Assembly: GCA_016650185.1 (NCBI GenBank)
Contig: JAENWE010000198.1
Coordinates: 1 to 18,274 of the forward strand
Length of the DNA stretch: 18,274 nt
Direction of reading: 5' to 3'
Source: Vicinamibacteria bacterium
GTDB taxonomy: Bacteria; Acidobacteriota; Vicinamibacteria; Fen-336; JAGNNV01
Position 1 is the first letter of the stretch. The number at the start of each line of letters is the position of its first letter. The translations under genes were made by a program, and so were the position numbers. The notes below the pieces were generated by a model. The model searched no databases and had not been told where the DNA came from. It saw only the letters and a program-made list of their open reading frames with translations. This document shows, piece by piece, positions 1 to 7,122 of this stretch.

Positions 1-1
1 A

Positions 2-790
2 CAGCACGGGATCTTGTACCCGAACTACTTCTCGTATGAACGGACCGAGGGCGACGTGACTCTCGGCTCGCCCATCGCGGACACCACCGCCATGTACGGC
101 AGCGATGGGGTTCGACTTCTCGAGAATACGTTCCGCTATCCTTCCGGCCATGTGGTCGCGACCGGGTCTCCTCGGTACGACGCCCTGGCCGGAGAGATCC
201 GTGGCGCCGACCGCGAGGAGCGCCGCAGCAGTTTGGGGGTGGGCGCCTCCGAGAAGCTGGTGGTTCTGGCCAGTCGTTACGCCGGCATCCGTGAGACTCA
301 TAAGGCCTCGGGCCCTGCCTTCCCACGCCTTCTGGCCGCGGTCAAGGGAATCGAAGGAGCGAGACTGATCGTGAAGCCGCACCCGGCGGAACCGAGAGAC
401 GCCTACGACCAGGACATTGCGATCGCCGGTGTTCAGGATCGTGTGCGCGTGATCTCGGATCAGTCATTGACCTATATCCTCCCCGCCGCGGATCTTCTGG
501 TGACGGTGGAATCGCTGTCCGCAACGGAGGCCCTGGTCGCCTCGGTGCCGGTGGTGGTGCTGCGGCATCCGTCCAACCTGCGTGATCTGGTGGCGAGCGG
601 AGCGGCGATCGGGATCAAGGACGGCGAGGACCCCGCGCCGAGTATTCAGGCCCTGCTGAGCGATGCCGCTGTCCGCGAGCGCTGGCGCAACGCCCGCGAC
701 GCATTCCTGCTCGACGTCGCCCACGGCGTCGACGGAAAGGCGCTCGACCGCCTCCTCGAATTGGTATCGCGGATGGCGGGCCTCGGTTAA
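2..790 (+). CDS. GT-B-like surface-polysaccharide glycosyltransferase (5' end outside window)
   Basis: C-terminal part of a protein that enters from the left edge. The frame is open from base 2 and reads QHGILYPNYFSY, so the TTG at 14 is not the true start. Visible motifs are the QHG near the edge, GSPRYD (about codon 57), a KPHP motif (about codon 125) and a later ADLLVTVESLSATEALV stretch. This pattern of a conserved His-Gly, a GSPR(Y/F)D turn, KPHP and a C-terminal nucleotide-sugar region is typical of GT-B capsule or CDP-glycerol-transferase-like enzymes that build surface glycans. Donor and acceptor cannot be read from sequence. Only 17 nt separate it from the next gene, a NeuB homologue, so it is probably cotranscribed and may transfer or extend the nonulosonate made downstream. 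No membrane segment is seen in the visible part. Confidence 0.7.
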   Translation, partial: QHGILYPNYFSYERTEGDVTLGSPIADTTAMYGSDGVRLLENTFRYPSGHVVATGSPRYDALAGEIRGADREERRSSLGVGASEKLVVLASRYAGIRETHKASGPAFPRLLAAVKGIEGARLIVKPHPAEPRDAYDQDIAIAGVQDRVRVISDQSLTYILPAADLLVTVESLSATEALVASVPVVVLRHPSNLRDLVASGAAIGIKDGEDPAPSIQALLSDAAVRERWRNARDAFLLDVAHGVDGKALDRLLELVSRMAGLG

Positions 791-807
791 CCTTCCGCCA
801 CACCGCC

Positions 808-1839
808 ATGAATCCCACAACGATCCGGATCGGATCGCGCGAAGTCGGCTCGACCCAGCCCTGCTTTGTCCTCGCCGAGGTCGCTTCCGCCCACGAGGGG
901 TCGGTCGATCAGGCTCTCAGGATGCTCGACGCCGGGTTCCGAATGGGCGCGGATGGAATCAAGTTCCAACTCTTCAAAGCCGACCGACTGGTGGTGAATC
1001 GGCATCCGGGCCGGAAGGACTTCGAGCAGATCGAACTCACGGACAAAGAGTGGCGGAAGGTCCTCTTGCAGGCGAAGGGCTCTGGCCTTTCCCTTCTGGC
1101 CGAATGTTTCGATCTGCCGTCTTTGGAACTCGCCCAGGAAGCGGAAGCAGACGCCTACAAGGTTCACACCACCGACATGGAGAACAAGGATTTCATCCGC
1201 GCGGTCGTGGAGGTGGCTAAGCCCGTGTTCTTCGCAACCGGCGGCGTCCAGGAGGAAGCCCTGGCCGATGCCCTTTCGATCGTGGGCGACCGGGAACTCG
1301 GCCTCCTGTTCGGCTTCCAGACCTTCCCGACCCCGGTCGAAGAGATTCGATTCCGCGGGCTCGAAAGTCTGAAGTCGCGCTACCAGGTGCCGGTCGGTTT
1401 TCTCGATCACACCGACGGAGGGACGCTGTTTGCCCTCATGGCTCCCGCTCTCTCCGTCACCTATGGCGCCGATCTGGTGGAAAAGCACTTCACTCTGGAC
1501 CGATCGAAAAAGGGCTTCGACTACCAATCATCGCTCAACCCGGAGGACTTCCACCGCATGGTGGAGATGATTCGCACCGCGGAGCGAGCGCGCGGCGAGG
1601 CCGGGCAGCCCATGTCCGCCGCCGCCGACTCCTATCACCGCAAGATGGGGCGCTTTATCGTGGCCCGCACCCTGATCGGCCGGGGCGATGTGATCACCGC
1701 CGAGAAGCTCGACTTCAAACGCATCGATCCCAGCAAGGATCCCGGCCTGTCGCCGCGCGCCGTCGACCGCATCGTGGGCCGCCACGCGAGACATCCGATC
1801 GAGGCCGACGCCACGATCCGAGAGGACATGCTCGATTGA
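808..1839 (+). CDS. NeuB-family nonulosonic acid synthase, divergent paralogue 1
   Basis: 343-residue protein, normal length for the sialic/legionaminic/pseudaminic acid synthase family, which condenses phosphoenolpyruvate with an N-acyl aminosugar. The TIM-barrel part shows AEVASAHEG (E24, H29), GIKFQ (K52), DH at 200-201 and VEKHFTLD (H227, expected metal ligand). A SAF/antifreeze-like domain spans about 283-343 (FIVARTLIGRGDVITAEKL). It departs from the usual pattern in two places: the barrel lacks the common CT.xYP motif, and the usual PDHxxSL segment reads FDYQSSL. It is therefore a divergent branch whose substrate may differ from that of the second NeuB at 4361. Its stop overlaps the start of an SpsF-like cytidylyltransferase by 4 nt, which suggests the two act in sequence. 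The product identity is not determinable here. Confidence 0.88.
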   Translation: MNPTTIRIGSREVGSTQPCFVLAEVASAHEGSVDQALRMLDAGFRMGADGIKFQLFKADRLVVNRHPGRKDFEQIELTDKEWRKVLLQAKGSGLSLLAECFDLPSLELAQEAEADAYKVHTTDMENKDFIRAVVEVAKPVFFATGGVQEEALADALSIVGDRELGLLFGFQTFPTPVEEIRFRGLESLKSRYQVPVGFLDHTDGGTLFALMAPALSVTYGADLVEKHFTLDRSKKGFDYQSSLNPEDFHRMVEMIRTAERARGEAGQPMSAAADSYHRKMGRFIVARTLIGRGDVITAEKLDFKRIDPSKDPGLSPRAVDRIVGRHARHPIEADATIREDMLD

Positions 1840-2624
1840 GCCGCACCGTGTGCCTGGTGACGGCGCGCATGGCCTCGGCGCGCTGCCCGGGCAAAGCCCT
1901 CCAGGAATTGTTGCCCGGAGAGCCTCTTCTCGCGGTGTTGCTCACGCGCATGCGATCATCGACGACGGTTGACGAAGTGGCGCTCGCCACCTCGGTGAAT
2001 CCGGAGAATGATGCCATCGCCGACCTCGGCCGAAGTCTTGGGGTCCGGGTCTTCCGCGGCGAGGAGGAGGACGTGCTCAAGCGACACGTGGACGCGGCCT
2101 GGGAGTTCGAGGCCGATCAGGTGGTTCGCGTGACCGGCGACAATCCTTTGACCGATGTGGGCACCATGGACGCCCTGGTAGCTCTCCATCATGAGCGCCA
2201 GGCCGACTACACCTACGTGCCCGGCGAGGCTCTCCTCATGGGCATCCTCGCGGAGGTGATATCACGCGACGGGCTCGAACGTTCGTGGAATCAAGGCCAG
2301 CCGAAGCATCGTTCGGAGCTGGTGACGCTCTACATCAAGGAGCATCCAACACAGTTCAAGATAGCGATGCTGGATCTCGCTCCGGGGTTGCTGCGCCCGG
2401 CGTACCGGCTCACCGTCGACCACCCCGAAGACATCCGCCTTCAGCGGGAGATCTTCAAGCTCCTCCGTCGCGGCCCGGTGGTCGAAACCCGCGAGGCGAT
2501 CGCGTTGCTCGACACCCGTCCCGACCTGGTCGCCATCAATTCTCATCTCACCCACAAGGGCGTCAACCACCGGTCGGTGGAGCTGGATGCCCTGGTCAAA
2601 GCCGCACAAAAGAGGAGGCCCTGA
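1836..2624 (+). CDS. SpsF/NeuA-like cytidylyltransferase
   Basis: 262-residue protein of the CTP-transferase (SpsF, PF02348-type) family, which activates nonulosonic or related sugars as CMP derivatives. The N-terminal nucleotide-binding signature is RMASARCPGKAL (11-22). RVTGDNPLTD (98-107) contains the expected metal-binding Asp (D102), and a conserved TVDHPEDI stretch lies in the C-terminal half. The start is TTG at 1836, overlapping the NeuB stop as TTGA. The first internal ATG (codon 12) would remove the start of the nucleotide-binding loop, so TTG is preferred. Translational coupling to the upstream synthase implies that it activates that enzyme's product. This is inference; SpsF homologues also occur in spore-coat and flagellin glycosylation loci. 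Confidence 0.82.
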   Translation: MSRTVCLVTARMASARCPGKALQELLPGEPLLAVLLTRMRSSTTVDEVALATSVNPENDAIADLGRSLGVRVFRGEEEDVLKRHVDAAWEFEADQVVRVTGDNPLTDVGTMDALVALHHERQADYTYVPGEALLMGILAEVISRDGLERSWNQGQPKHRSELVTLYIKEHPTQFKIAMLDLAPGLLRPAYRLTVDHPEDIRLQREIFKLLRRGPVVETREAIALLDTRPDLVAINSHLTHKGVNHRSVELDALVKAAQKRRP

Positions 2625-2721
2625 CGCCGCCCCCTTCAGCAGCGAGCCCTCGACGACCTCCTCCCAAGAACCCCACCCGTCCTCGCGGAGGAGAAGTTCG
2701 GACATCCAAGGTCATCGCGAT

Positions 2722-2743
2722 GGCCTCATGGTTAGACGAGGCC
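2722..2743. terminator. Possible hairpin between convergent genes
   Basis: GGCCTC (2722-2727) and GAGGCC (2738-2743) form a perfect 6-bp inverted repeat with a 10-nt loop. It lies in the 149-nt gap between the convergent cytidylyltransferase (+) and dut (-). No T-run follows on either strand, so an intrinsic terminator is only one reading. Nothing else recognisable is present in 2625-2773. Confidence 0.25.
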
Positions 2744-2773
2744 TGAAGCGATCCCGACTCCTCGCGCTCGCCG

Positions 2774-3220
2774 TTAGACGCCCCCACCGGTGTGGCCGTA
2801 GCCACCCGAACCTCGGTCGGTGTCTGGAAGGTCATCGACTTCGGTCCATTCGGCCTGCTCGACCGCGGAGATGACGAGCTGGGCGATGCGCATGCCCCTG
2901 GAAACCACGAATGGTTCGGACCCGTGATTGACGAGAACCACGCCCACTTCGCCGCGATAGTCCGAATCGATCGTCCCGGGTGAGTTCAGCACGGAAATGC
3001 CGTGCTTGAGCGCTAATCCGGAGCGCGATCGAACTTGTCCTTCGTAGCCTTCGGGAATGGCGAGGGAAAATCCGCAGGGCAGGAACTGGCGGGCCCCCGG
3101 CGCGATGGCGCGGGCCGCCTCGATGGCAGCGTACAAGTCCATCCCCGCCGAGCCCTGAGTTTGATAGGCGGGAAGCGGAAGGCCGGATCCGCCAGGCAGA
3201 CGCTTGAAAGCGATGTTCAT
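2774..3220 (-). CDS. dut: dUTP diphosphatase (dUTPase)
   Basis: 148-residue trimeric-type dUTPase, which hydrolyses dUTP to dUMP and pyrophosphate, keeping uracil out of DNA and supplying dUMP for thymidylate. All five family motifs are present: AGMDLYA (25-31), RSRSGLA (64-70), GTIDSDYRGEV (82-92, with catalytic D85 and stacking Y88), RGMRIAQLVI (108-117) and RGSGGYGHTG (136-145). In the last motif Tyr replaces the usual uracil-stacking Phe. The ATG at 3220 is chosen because homologues begin close to the MNIAFKRL segment; an in-frame GTG at 3265 would add 15 unconserved residues. It runs opposite to the flanking glycan genes and interrupts that locus. It is divergent from the bacilliredoxin gene across 230 nt that hold no other gene. 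Confidence 0.95.
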   Translation of the reverse strand: MNIAFKRLPGGSGLPLPAYQTQGSAGMDLYAAIEAARAIAPGARQFLPCGFSLAIPEGYEGQVRSRSGLALKHGISVLNSPGTIDSDYRGEVGVVLVNHGSEPFVVSRGMRIAQLVISAVEQAEWTEVDDLPDTDRGSGGYGHTGGGV

Positions 3221-3438
3221 TGTGGAGGCGAAGCCTATCTCCGAGGGAGCAGCCCTCGCTATCACGCAGTCGCCGAGGGCAAGGGAGAGAAGAGTCGCGG
3301 GTTCCGGCCACGAACCGCAGCTCAGTTGGTCCCATCTGATTGCTTCCCTCAGGTGGGTAGTCCTCCGGGGCCTTTCAGATCGGGCTCTCGGATCGACCAG
3401 CCGCCCGGCCCGTCACCGGCTCAGACGGAGTCGCGGCG

Positions 3439-3444
3439 TAGACT
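3439..3444 (+). promoter_or_regulatory. Candidate -10 element for leaderless bacilliredoxin mRNA
   Basis: TAGACT (TANNNT) lies exactly 6 nt before the ATG at 3451, so the predicted transcription start would be the A of the start codon. No Shine-Dalgarno sequence lies between (GCTGCC). No convincing -35 is seen. Confidence 0.4.
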
Positions 3445-3450
3445 GCTGCC

Positions 3451-3975
3451 ATGCCCCTACCACCCATTTACGATCCCCAGGCCGTCGAGCCGCTGTGGCA
3501 GGAGCTGGCCGCCGTCGGCGTCGAACCTCTCACCACGCCGGAGCAGGTCGATGAAGTCCTCTCCGCGAAATCCGGCACCACCCTCGTCATCGTGAACTCG
3601 GTCTGCGGCTGCGCCGCCGGCCAGGCTCGCCCGGGCGTGATGCTGGCTCTCCAGAACGCGATCATTCCGGACCGATCTGTCACGGTGTTCGCGGGCGTCG
3701 ACCGCGACGCGGTCGAGCGAGCCCGCTCTCACATGAGCGCCTATCCTCCTTCGTCGCCGAGCATCGGCCTCTTCAAGGACGGCCAGCAGGTCTTCATGCT
3801 CCAGCGCACTGACCTCCAGCAGATGAACGAACCCCAGGTGGCGGAAGCGCTGCGCAAGGCCTTCGACGCTCACTGCTCGCGAACCGGTCCGTCTATCGAT
3901 GAAGAGACGTACAAGCAGATCCGGCCGTATGAGGGCTGCGGCTCGAAGATTCCGCTGTTTCCCGCGCGGGTCTGA
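3451..3975 (+). CDS. Bacilliredoxin, BrxA/BrxB (YphP/YqiW) family
   Basis: 174-residue thioredoxin-fold protein. VNSVCGCAAGQARPG contains the family's CGC active site (C52, C54). Segments such as FAGVDRDAVERAR and PSIGLFKDGQQVFML match the rest of the family. Bacilliredoxins remove bacillithiol from oxidised cytosolic proteins. Family members are usually about 140-150 residues. This one has a C-terminal extension of roughly 25-30 residues with extra cysteines (C142 near the usual end, C163 in YEGCGSK), which might take part in resolution or metal binding. The extension is seen; its role is inference. It lies between dut and the second NeuB and is probably a separate transcription unit. Bacillithiol synthesis genes are not in the window, so use of that thiol is only implied. 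Confidence 0.88.
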   Translation: MPLPPIYDPQAVEPLWQELAAVGVEPLTTPEQVDEVLSAKSGTTLVIVNSVCGCAAGQARPGVMLALQNAIIPDRSVTVFAGVDRDAVERARSHMSAYPPSSPSIGLFKDGQQVFMLQRTDLQQMNEPQVAEALRKAFDAHCSRTGPSIDEETYKQIRPYEGCGSKIPLFPARV

Positions 3976-4360
3976 AGAAGCCAAGGCGCTGAGTCTTTCG
4001 GAAGGCCCCTCTGATGTCTTCAGGGAGTGCCCATGTAGGCCACGCAGAACGACGGGGCCTTCGCGATGACGTGGGATGTCGGAACTTCGGGTCCCTTTCG
4101 GTGACCCTGTCTGTCTCCTTCAATCGTCACGGCCAGCGGGCCGTCGAGGGATCGTCAGTGCGCGTCACTTGGGAGCGCCGAAGCATCCCGAATCACTGCG
4201 TTACTCCTCGTTGAATTCAGTGGATCTGCGGTCTCCTCGGGGTCTTGGGGTCCGGGCGCCTCGAGGCGCAGATGTGCCACGTAGTTACGAAGCAGGACAC
4301 TAGAATGGAGGTTTGGGAGGCGTCGTCTCTGCAAAAACAGCCACTTACGACAGAGGTTCC
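3976..4360. other. 385-nt intergenic region before the second nonulosonate module
   Basis: No conserved coding signal is seen in any frame; the short open frames here look like chance. The region contains a perfect 14-nt palindrome (4256-4269), a TAGAAT (4301-4306) resembling a -10 box without a good -35, and a purine-rich ribosome-binding site (AGAGG, 4352-4356) for the next gene. It probably carries the promoter of the neuB2-to-wzx operon. Confidence 0.5.
4256..4269. repeat. Perfect palindrome GCGCCTCGAGGCGC
   Basis: Self-complementary 14-mer (GCGCC-TCGA-GGCGC) about 92 nt upstream of the second neuB start. It could be an operator half-site pair or a small hairpin. No T-run follows. Chance is possible in GC-rich DNA. 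Confidence 0.35.
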
Positions 4361-5413
4361 ATGAAGTCCACGTTCGAAATTGCGGGAAGGAAGGTCGGAA
4401 TCTCGGAACCGGCGTACGTCATCGCCGAGGCCGGGGTCAACCATGACTGTCTTCTCGACCGGGGCAAGGCCCTGGTTGATACCGCGAAGGCCGCGGGTTT
4501 CGACGCCATCAAGTTCCAGAGCTACACCGCGTCGAAAATCGCCACCCGCGTGGCGCCCCGCTACTGGGTGGAAGACAAAGACCCGAACGGAACCCAGTGG
4601 GACACCTTCGCCAAACTCGACAAGTTGAGCGACGCCGACTTCAAGACCCTGATCGCCTACTCGCGCCATGCCGGCCTTATGGCGTTCTCCACACCGTTCG
4701 ATGATGAAGCCGTCGACTTCCTGGTCTCGATGGACATGCCGGCGTTCAAGATCGCCTCGGCCGACCTCACCTGCAAGCCGCTCCTCGAACGGGTGGCGCG
4801 AGCCGGAAAGCCGATGATCCTCTCCACCGGAACCGCCACCCTGGCGGAAGTGGATGAAGCCCTGCAAACGGTCGCGGCCAACGGTTGCGACGAGGTCGTC
4901 TTGCTCCATTGCACCCTCAAGTACCCCTGCCCGCCCGAGGGCATCAACCTTCGGATGATGACCCATCTCATGCGGGCTTTTCCGGGAATTCCGGTGGGGC
5001 TCTCCGACCATTCTCTCGGTATCAGCGTGCCCCAGGCCGCGGTCGCGCTCGGCGCGTGCATGGTGGAAAAGCACTACACCATCGACAAGACGATCCAGGG
5101 CTCGCCCGACCATCACCTCTCCGTCGACCCCACCGAAGGAAGAGCCCTGATGGAGGGCATACGCACCATCGAAAAGGCCCTGGGCAAGTCAGTGAAGGGC
5201 CTGGAGCCTCTGGAAAAGGAGGCGTTCCTCTATGCCCGAAGGAGCGTCACTTCGGCGACGGCGATTGCGCGGGGCGTCACCATCACTCGAGACATGCTCA
5301 CCTACAAGCGCCCGGGCACGGGGATCTCGCCTCGCCATTTCGACCTGGTCATCGGCCGAACCGCGACCCGGGACATCCCCGAAGACACCACGATGACCTG
5401 GGAGATGGTTTGA
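4361..5413 (+). CDS. neuB: NeuB-family nonulosonic acid synthase, canonical paralogue 2
   Basis: 350-residue PEP-dependent synthase of the sialic/pseudaminic/legionaminic acid family. Canonical motifs are AEAGVNHD (E23, H28), AIKFQSY (K51), ILSTGTAT, LLHCTLKYPCPPEGINL (182-198), GLSDHSLG (H217), VEKHYTIDK (H238) and SPDHHLSVDP (248-257). A C-terminal SAF domain begins near YARRSVTSA (291-299) with RGVTITRDMLTYKRPG. The ATG at 4361 is chosen because AGAGG precedes it and homologues start at this point; the frame is open further upstream from 4313 without support. It is coupled by a TTGA overlap to the NeuA-PseG fusion gene. The fused PseG-like domain makes a pseudaminate-type pathway possible, but legionaminate or neuraminate cannot be excluded from motifs alone. 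Confidence 0.93.
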   Translation: MKSTFEIAGRKVGISEPAYVIAEAGVNHDCLLDRGKALVDTAKAAGFDAIKFQSYTASKIATRVAPRYWVEDKDPNGTQWDTFAKLDKLSDADFKTLIAYSRHAGLMAFSTPFDDEAVDFLVSMDMPAFKIASADLTCKPLLERVARAGKPMILSTGTATLAEVDEALQTVAANGCDEVVLLHCTLKYPCPPEGINLRMMTHLMRAFPGIPVGLSDHSLGISVPQAAVALGACMVEKHYTIDKTIQGSPDHHLSVDPTEGRALMEGIRTIEKALGKSVKGLEPLEKEAFLYARRSVTSATAIARGVTITRDMLTYKRPGTGISPRHFDLVIGRTATRDIPEDTTMTWEMV

Positions 5414-7122
5414 GAGTCACGGTCGTCATTCCGGCCCGAGGCGGATCCGACCGCGTTCCTTATCTCAACATCAGGCGTCTGGGGGACTCTCCTCTCCTGG
5501 CCCACACTATCCGGGCCGCGAAAGAAGCGAAGGGTATCGATAGGATCATCGTCTCCACCGACGACGAGACCGTGGCTGAAGTGGCCAAGGCCCACGGGGC
5601 CGAGGTTCCGTTCCTGCGACCCAAGGAACTCTCGGGCGATCTGTCCAGCCTGATGCCGGTGGTCCGGCACGCGGTAAGGGAGTCGGAGAAGGATCGTCCG
5701 CGTCCAGATGTCGTGGTGATTCTTCAGGCCACGACGCCGTTCCGTCTGGCCCGCAGCATTGACGAAGCGATCGCCAAGATCGCCACCGGTCGCTTTTCCG
5801 CCGTGGTTTCGGTGACCCGCGACCTATCACTGCGCTGGAAGGCGGATAGCGGGCTGCTGCGTCCGCTCTTCGACCGCGCCGGACGCCGCGACGAGCAGGA
5901 GCCCGTGTACCTTGAGAACGGCGCGATCGTCGCCCTCTCACGCGACGTTCTCGAAAGCGACGCGCGGTTCGGCGACTCCGTCGGCTTTGTGGTGCTCGAC
6001 AAGCGCGAGGGCTTCACCGTCCACGACCTTGAAGACTTCTGGATGGCCGAACGGCTGCTCCGCGAACCGCGCATCCTGTTTCGCGTGGATGGCAGCCGGG
6101 TCATGGGCATGGGCCACGTGTACCGGTCCCTGGCCATCGCCGAGGCCCTGCGTGAGGGCTCGCGGGCCGAGATCGCCTTTCTCATGAGCGCCGACCACGC
6201 CGAGGGCATCGCCACCGTGTCGAAGAGCGGGTATCCGGTCCGGGTCTTCAAACCCGGAGGTCTTGAGGTTCTCATAGACACCATCCAGGATTTCGCTCCG
6301 TCCGTGGTGATCAACGACCTGCCCCTGGTCGAAGAGACGTACCTGCGGTCTCTCGCTCGCCTGGGCGCCATCACCATCAATCTCGTCGACACCCTTGACG
6401 ACCTGGAGCGCGTCTCGCGCGACGCCCAGTTCGTGATCTCGGTGATGAATGAAGACCGGGAGACGCCGGAGGGTTTCTACGGCGGCCCGGCTTTCGCCAT
6501 CCTGAGGCGCCACTTCCAGGGCCGGGAACGCGTCTTCCGCGAAAAGCCAGTGAAAGTTTTGCTCACATTCGGCGGCGCCGACCCTCAGGCTCTGACCCTG
6601 AAAGTGGCGAAGGCGCTCGCACCCCTGACCCGGGACATTGAGGTCATCTCGGTGGCGGGGCCCGCCTTTCCCCACACCCACATGTTCGAGGCCCTCCAGA
6701 GAACGATCGGCCACAATCTGCCCCTGGTCCGCGGGGTGGACGTTCAAATCGCCGATCTGATGCTGGAGGCGGATTTGGTCCTGTGCTCCGGTGGAATGTC
6801 CGTGTACGAAATCGCCGCCCTCGGGACGCCCGGCGTGGTTCTGGCTCAAAACGCGAGGGAAGATCGCCGCATGCGAGAATTCGCTCGATTCGGAACGATC
6901 GAGTATCTCGGCCTGGGCGTTGATGTCGACGAGACACAGATCCTGGACGCGGTCCGGCGGATTCTGACGGATGGCGCCAGGCGCCAGGCGATGAGCGCCA
7001 AGGGCCGGAGCCTGGTGGACGGCTATGGAGCGGCGCGGGCCGCCCAGATCGTCCTCGAACAGGTCCAAGAGGAATCGAACGCGAAGGTCGCGACAGATGC
7101 GACCAAGGAAGGAAAGTCATGA
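5410..7122 (+). CDS. Fused NeuA-like cytidylyltransferase / PseG-like nucleotide-sugar hydrolase
   Basis: 570-residue two-domain protein. Residues 1 to about 215 are a CMP-nonulosonate synthetase-type domain: VIPARGGSDRVPYLNIRRL, ILQATTPFR, VYLENGAIVAL and a C-terminal VHDLEDF. Residues about 222-570 resemble PseG, a GT-B-fold UDP-sugar hydrolase of pseudaminate synthesis: FRVDGSRVMGMGHVYRSLA with the GxGH His at 236, LTFGGADP and LCSGGMSVYEIAALGTPG. One chain thus joins the step before NeuB (release of the sugar from UDP) to the step after it (CMP activation). The start is TTG at 5410, overlapping the neuB stop; the open frame further upstream is an overprint of neuB. In the P-loop-like segment, the two lysines of the usual SK..P.KN pattern are replaced (D14, L19). 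The following gene overlaps by ATGA. Confidence 0.87.
   Translation: MRVTVVIPARGGSDRVPYLNIRRLGDSPLLAHTIRAAKEAKGIDRIIVSTDDETVAEVAKAHGAEVPFLRPKELSGDLSSLMPVVRHAVRESEKDRPRPDVVVILQATTPFRLARSIDEAIAKIATGRFSAVVSVTRDLSLRWKADSGLLRPLFDRAGRRDEQEPVYLENGAIVALSRDVLESDARFGDSVGFVVLDKREGFTVHDLEDFWMAERLLREPRILFRVDGSRVMGMGHVYRSLAIAEALREGSRAEIAFLMSADHAEGIATVSKSGYPVRVFKPGGLEVLIDTIQDFAPSVVINDLPLVEETYLRSLARLGAITINLVDTLDDLERVSRDAQFVISVMNEDRETPEGFYGGPAFAILRRHFQGRERVFREKPVKVLLTFGGADPQALTLKVAKALAPLTRDIEVISVAGPAFPHTHMFEALQRTIGHNLPLVRGVDVQIADLMLEADLVLCSGGMSVYEIAALGTPGVVLAQNAREDRRMREFARFGTIEYLGLGVDVDETQILDAVRRILTDGARRQAMSAKGRSLVDGYGAARAAQIVLEQVQEESNAKVATDATKEGKS

Noticed and set aside
787..1527. 246-codon antisense frame opposite NeuB1
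   Set aside because: It mirrors the codon pattern of the conserved synthase and shows no recognisable domain.
4301..4306. TAGAAT as the -10 box of the second neuB operon
   Set aside because: No reasonable -35 lies 16-18 nt upstream and it is 54 nt from the start codon, so the evidence is too weak for a separate feature.
4217..5116. 299-codon antisense frame opposite NeuB2
   Set aside because: Antisense to a canonical NeuB with all motifs; the translation has no family-like pattern.
4885..5409. Upstream extension of the NeuA-PseG frame
   Set aside because: The region overlaps neuB2, whose motifs are complete in another frame. The extension is Arg/Pro/His-rich, and the cytidylyltransferase motif begins right after the TTG at 5410.
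5938..7068. 376-codon antisense frame opposite the PseG-like domain
   Set aside because: The sense strand carries clear conserved motifs; this frame is a shadow.
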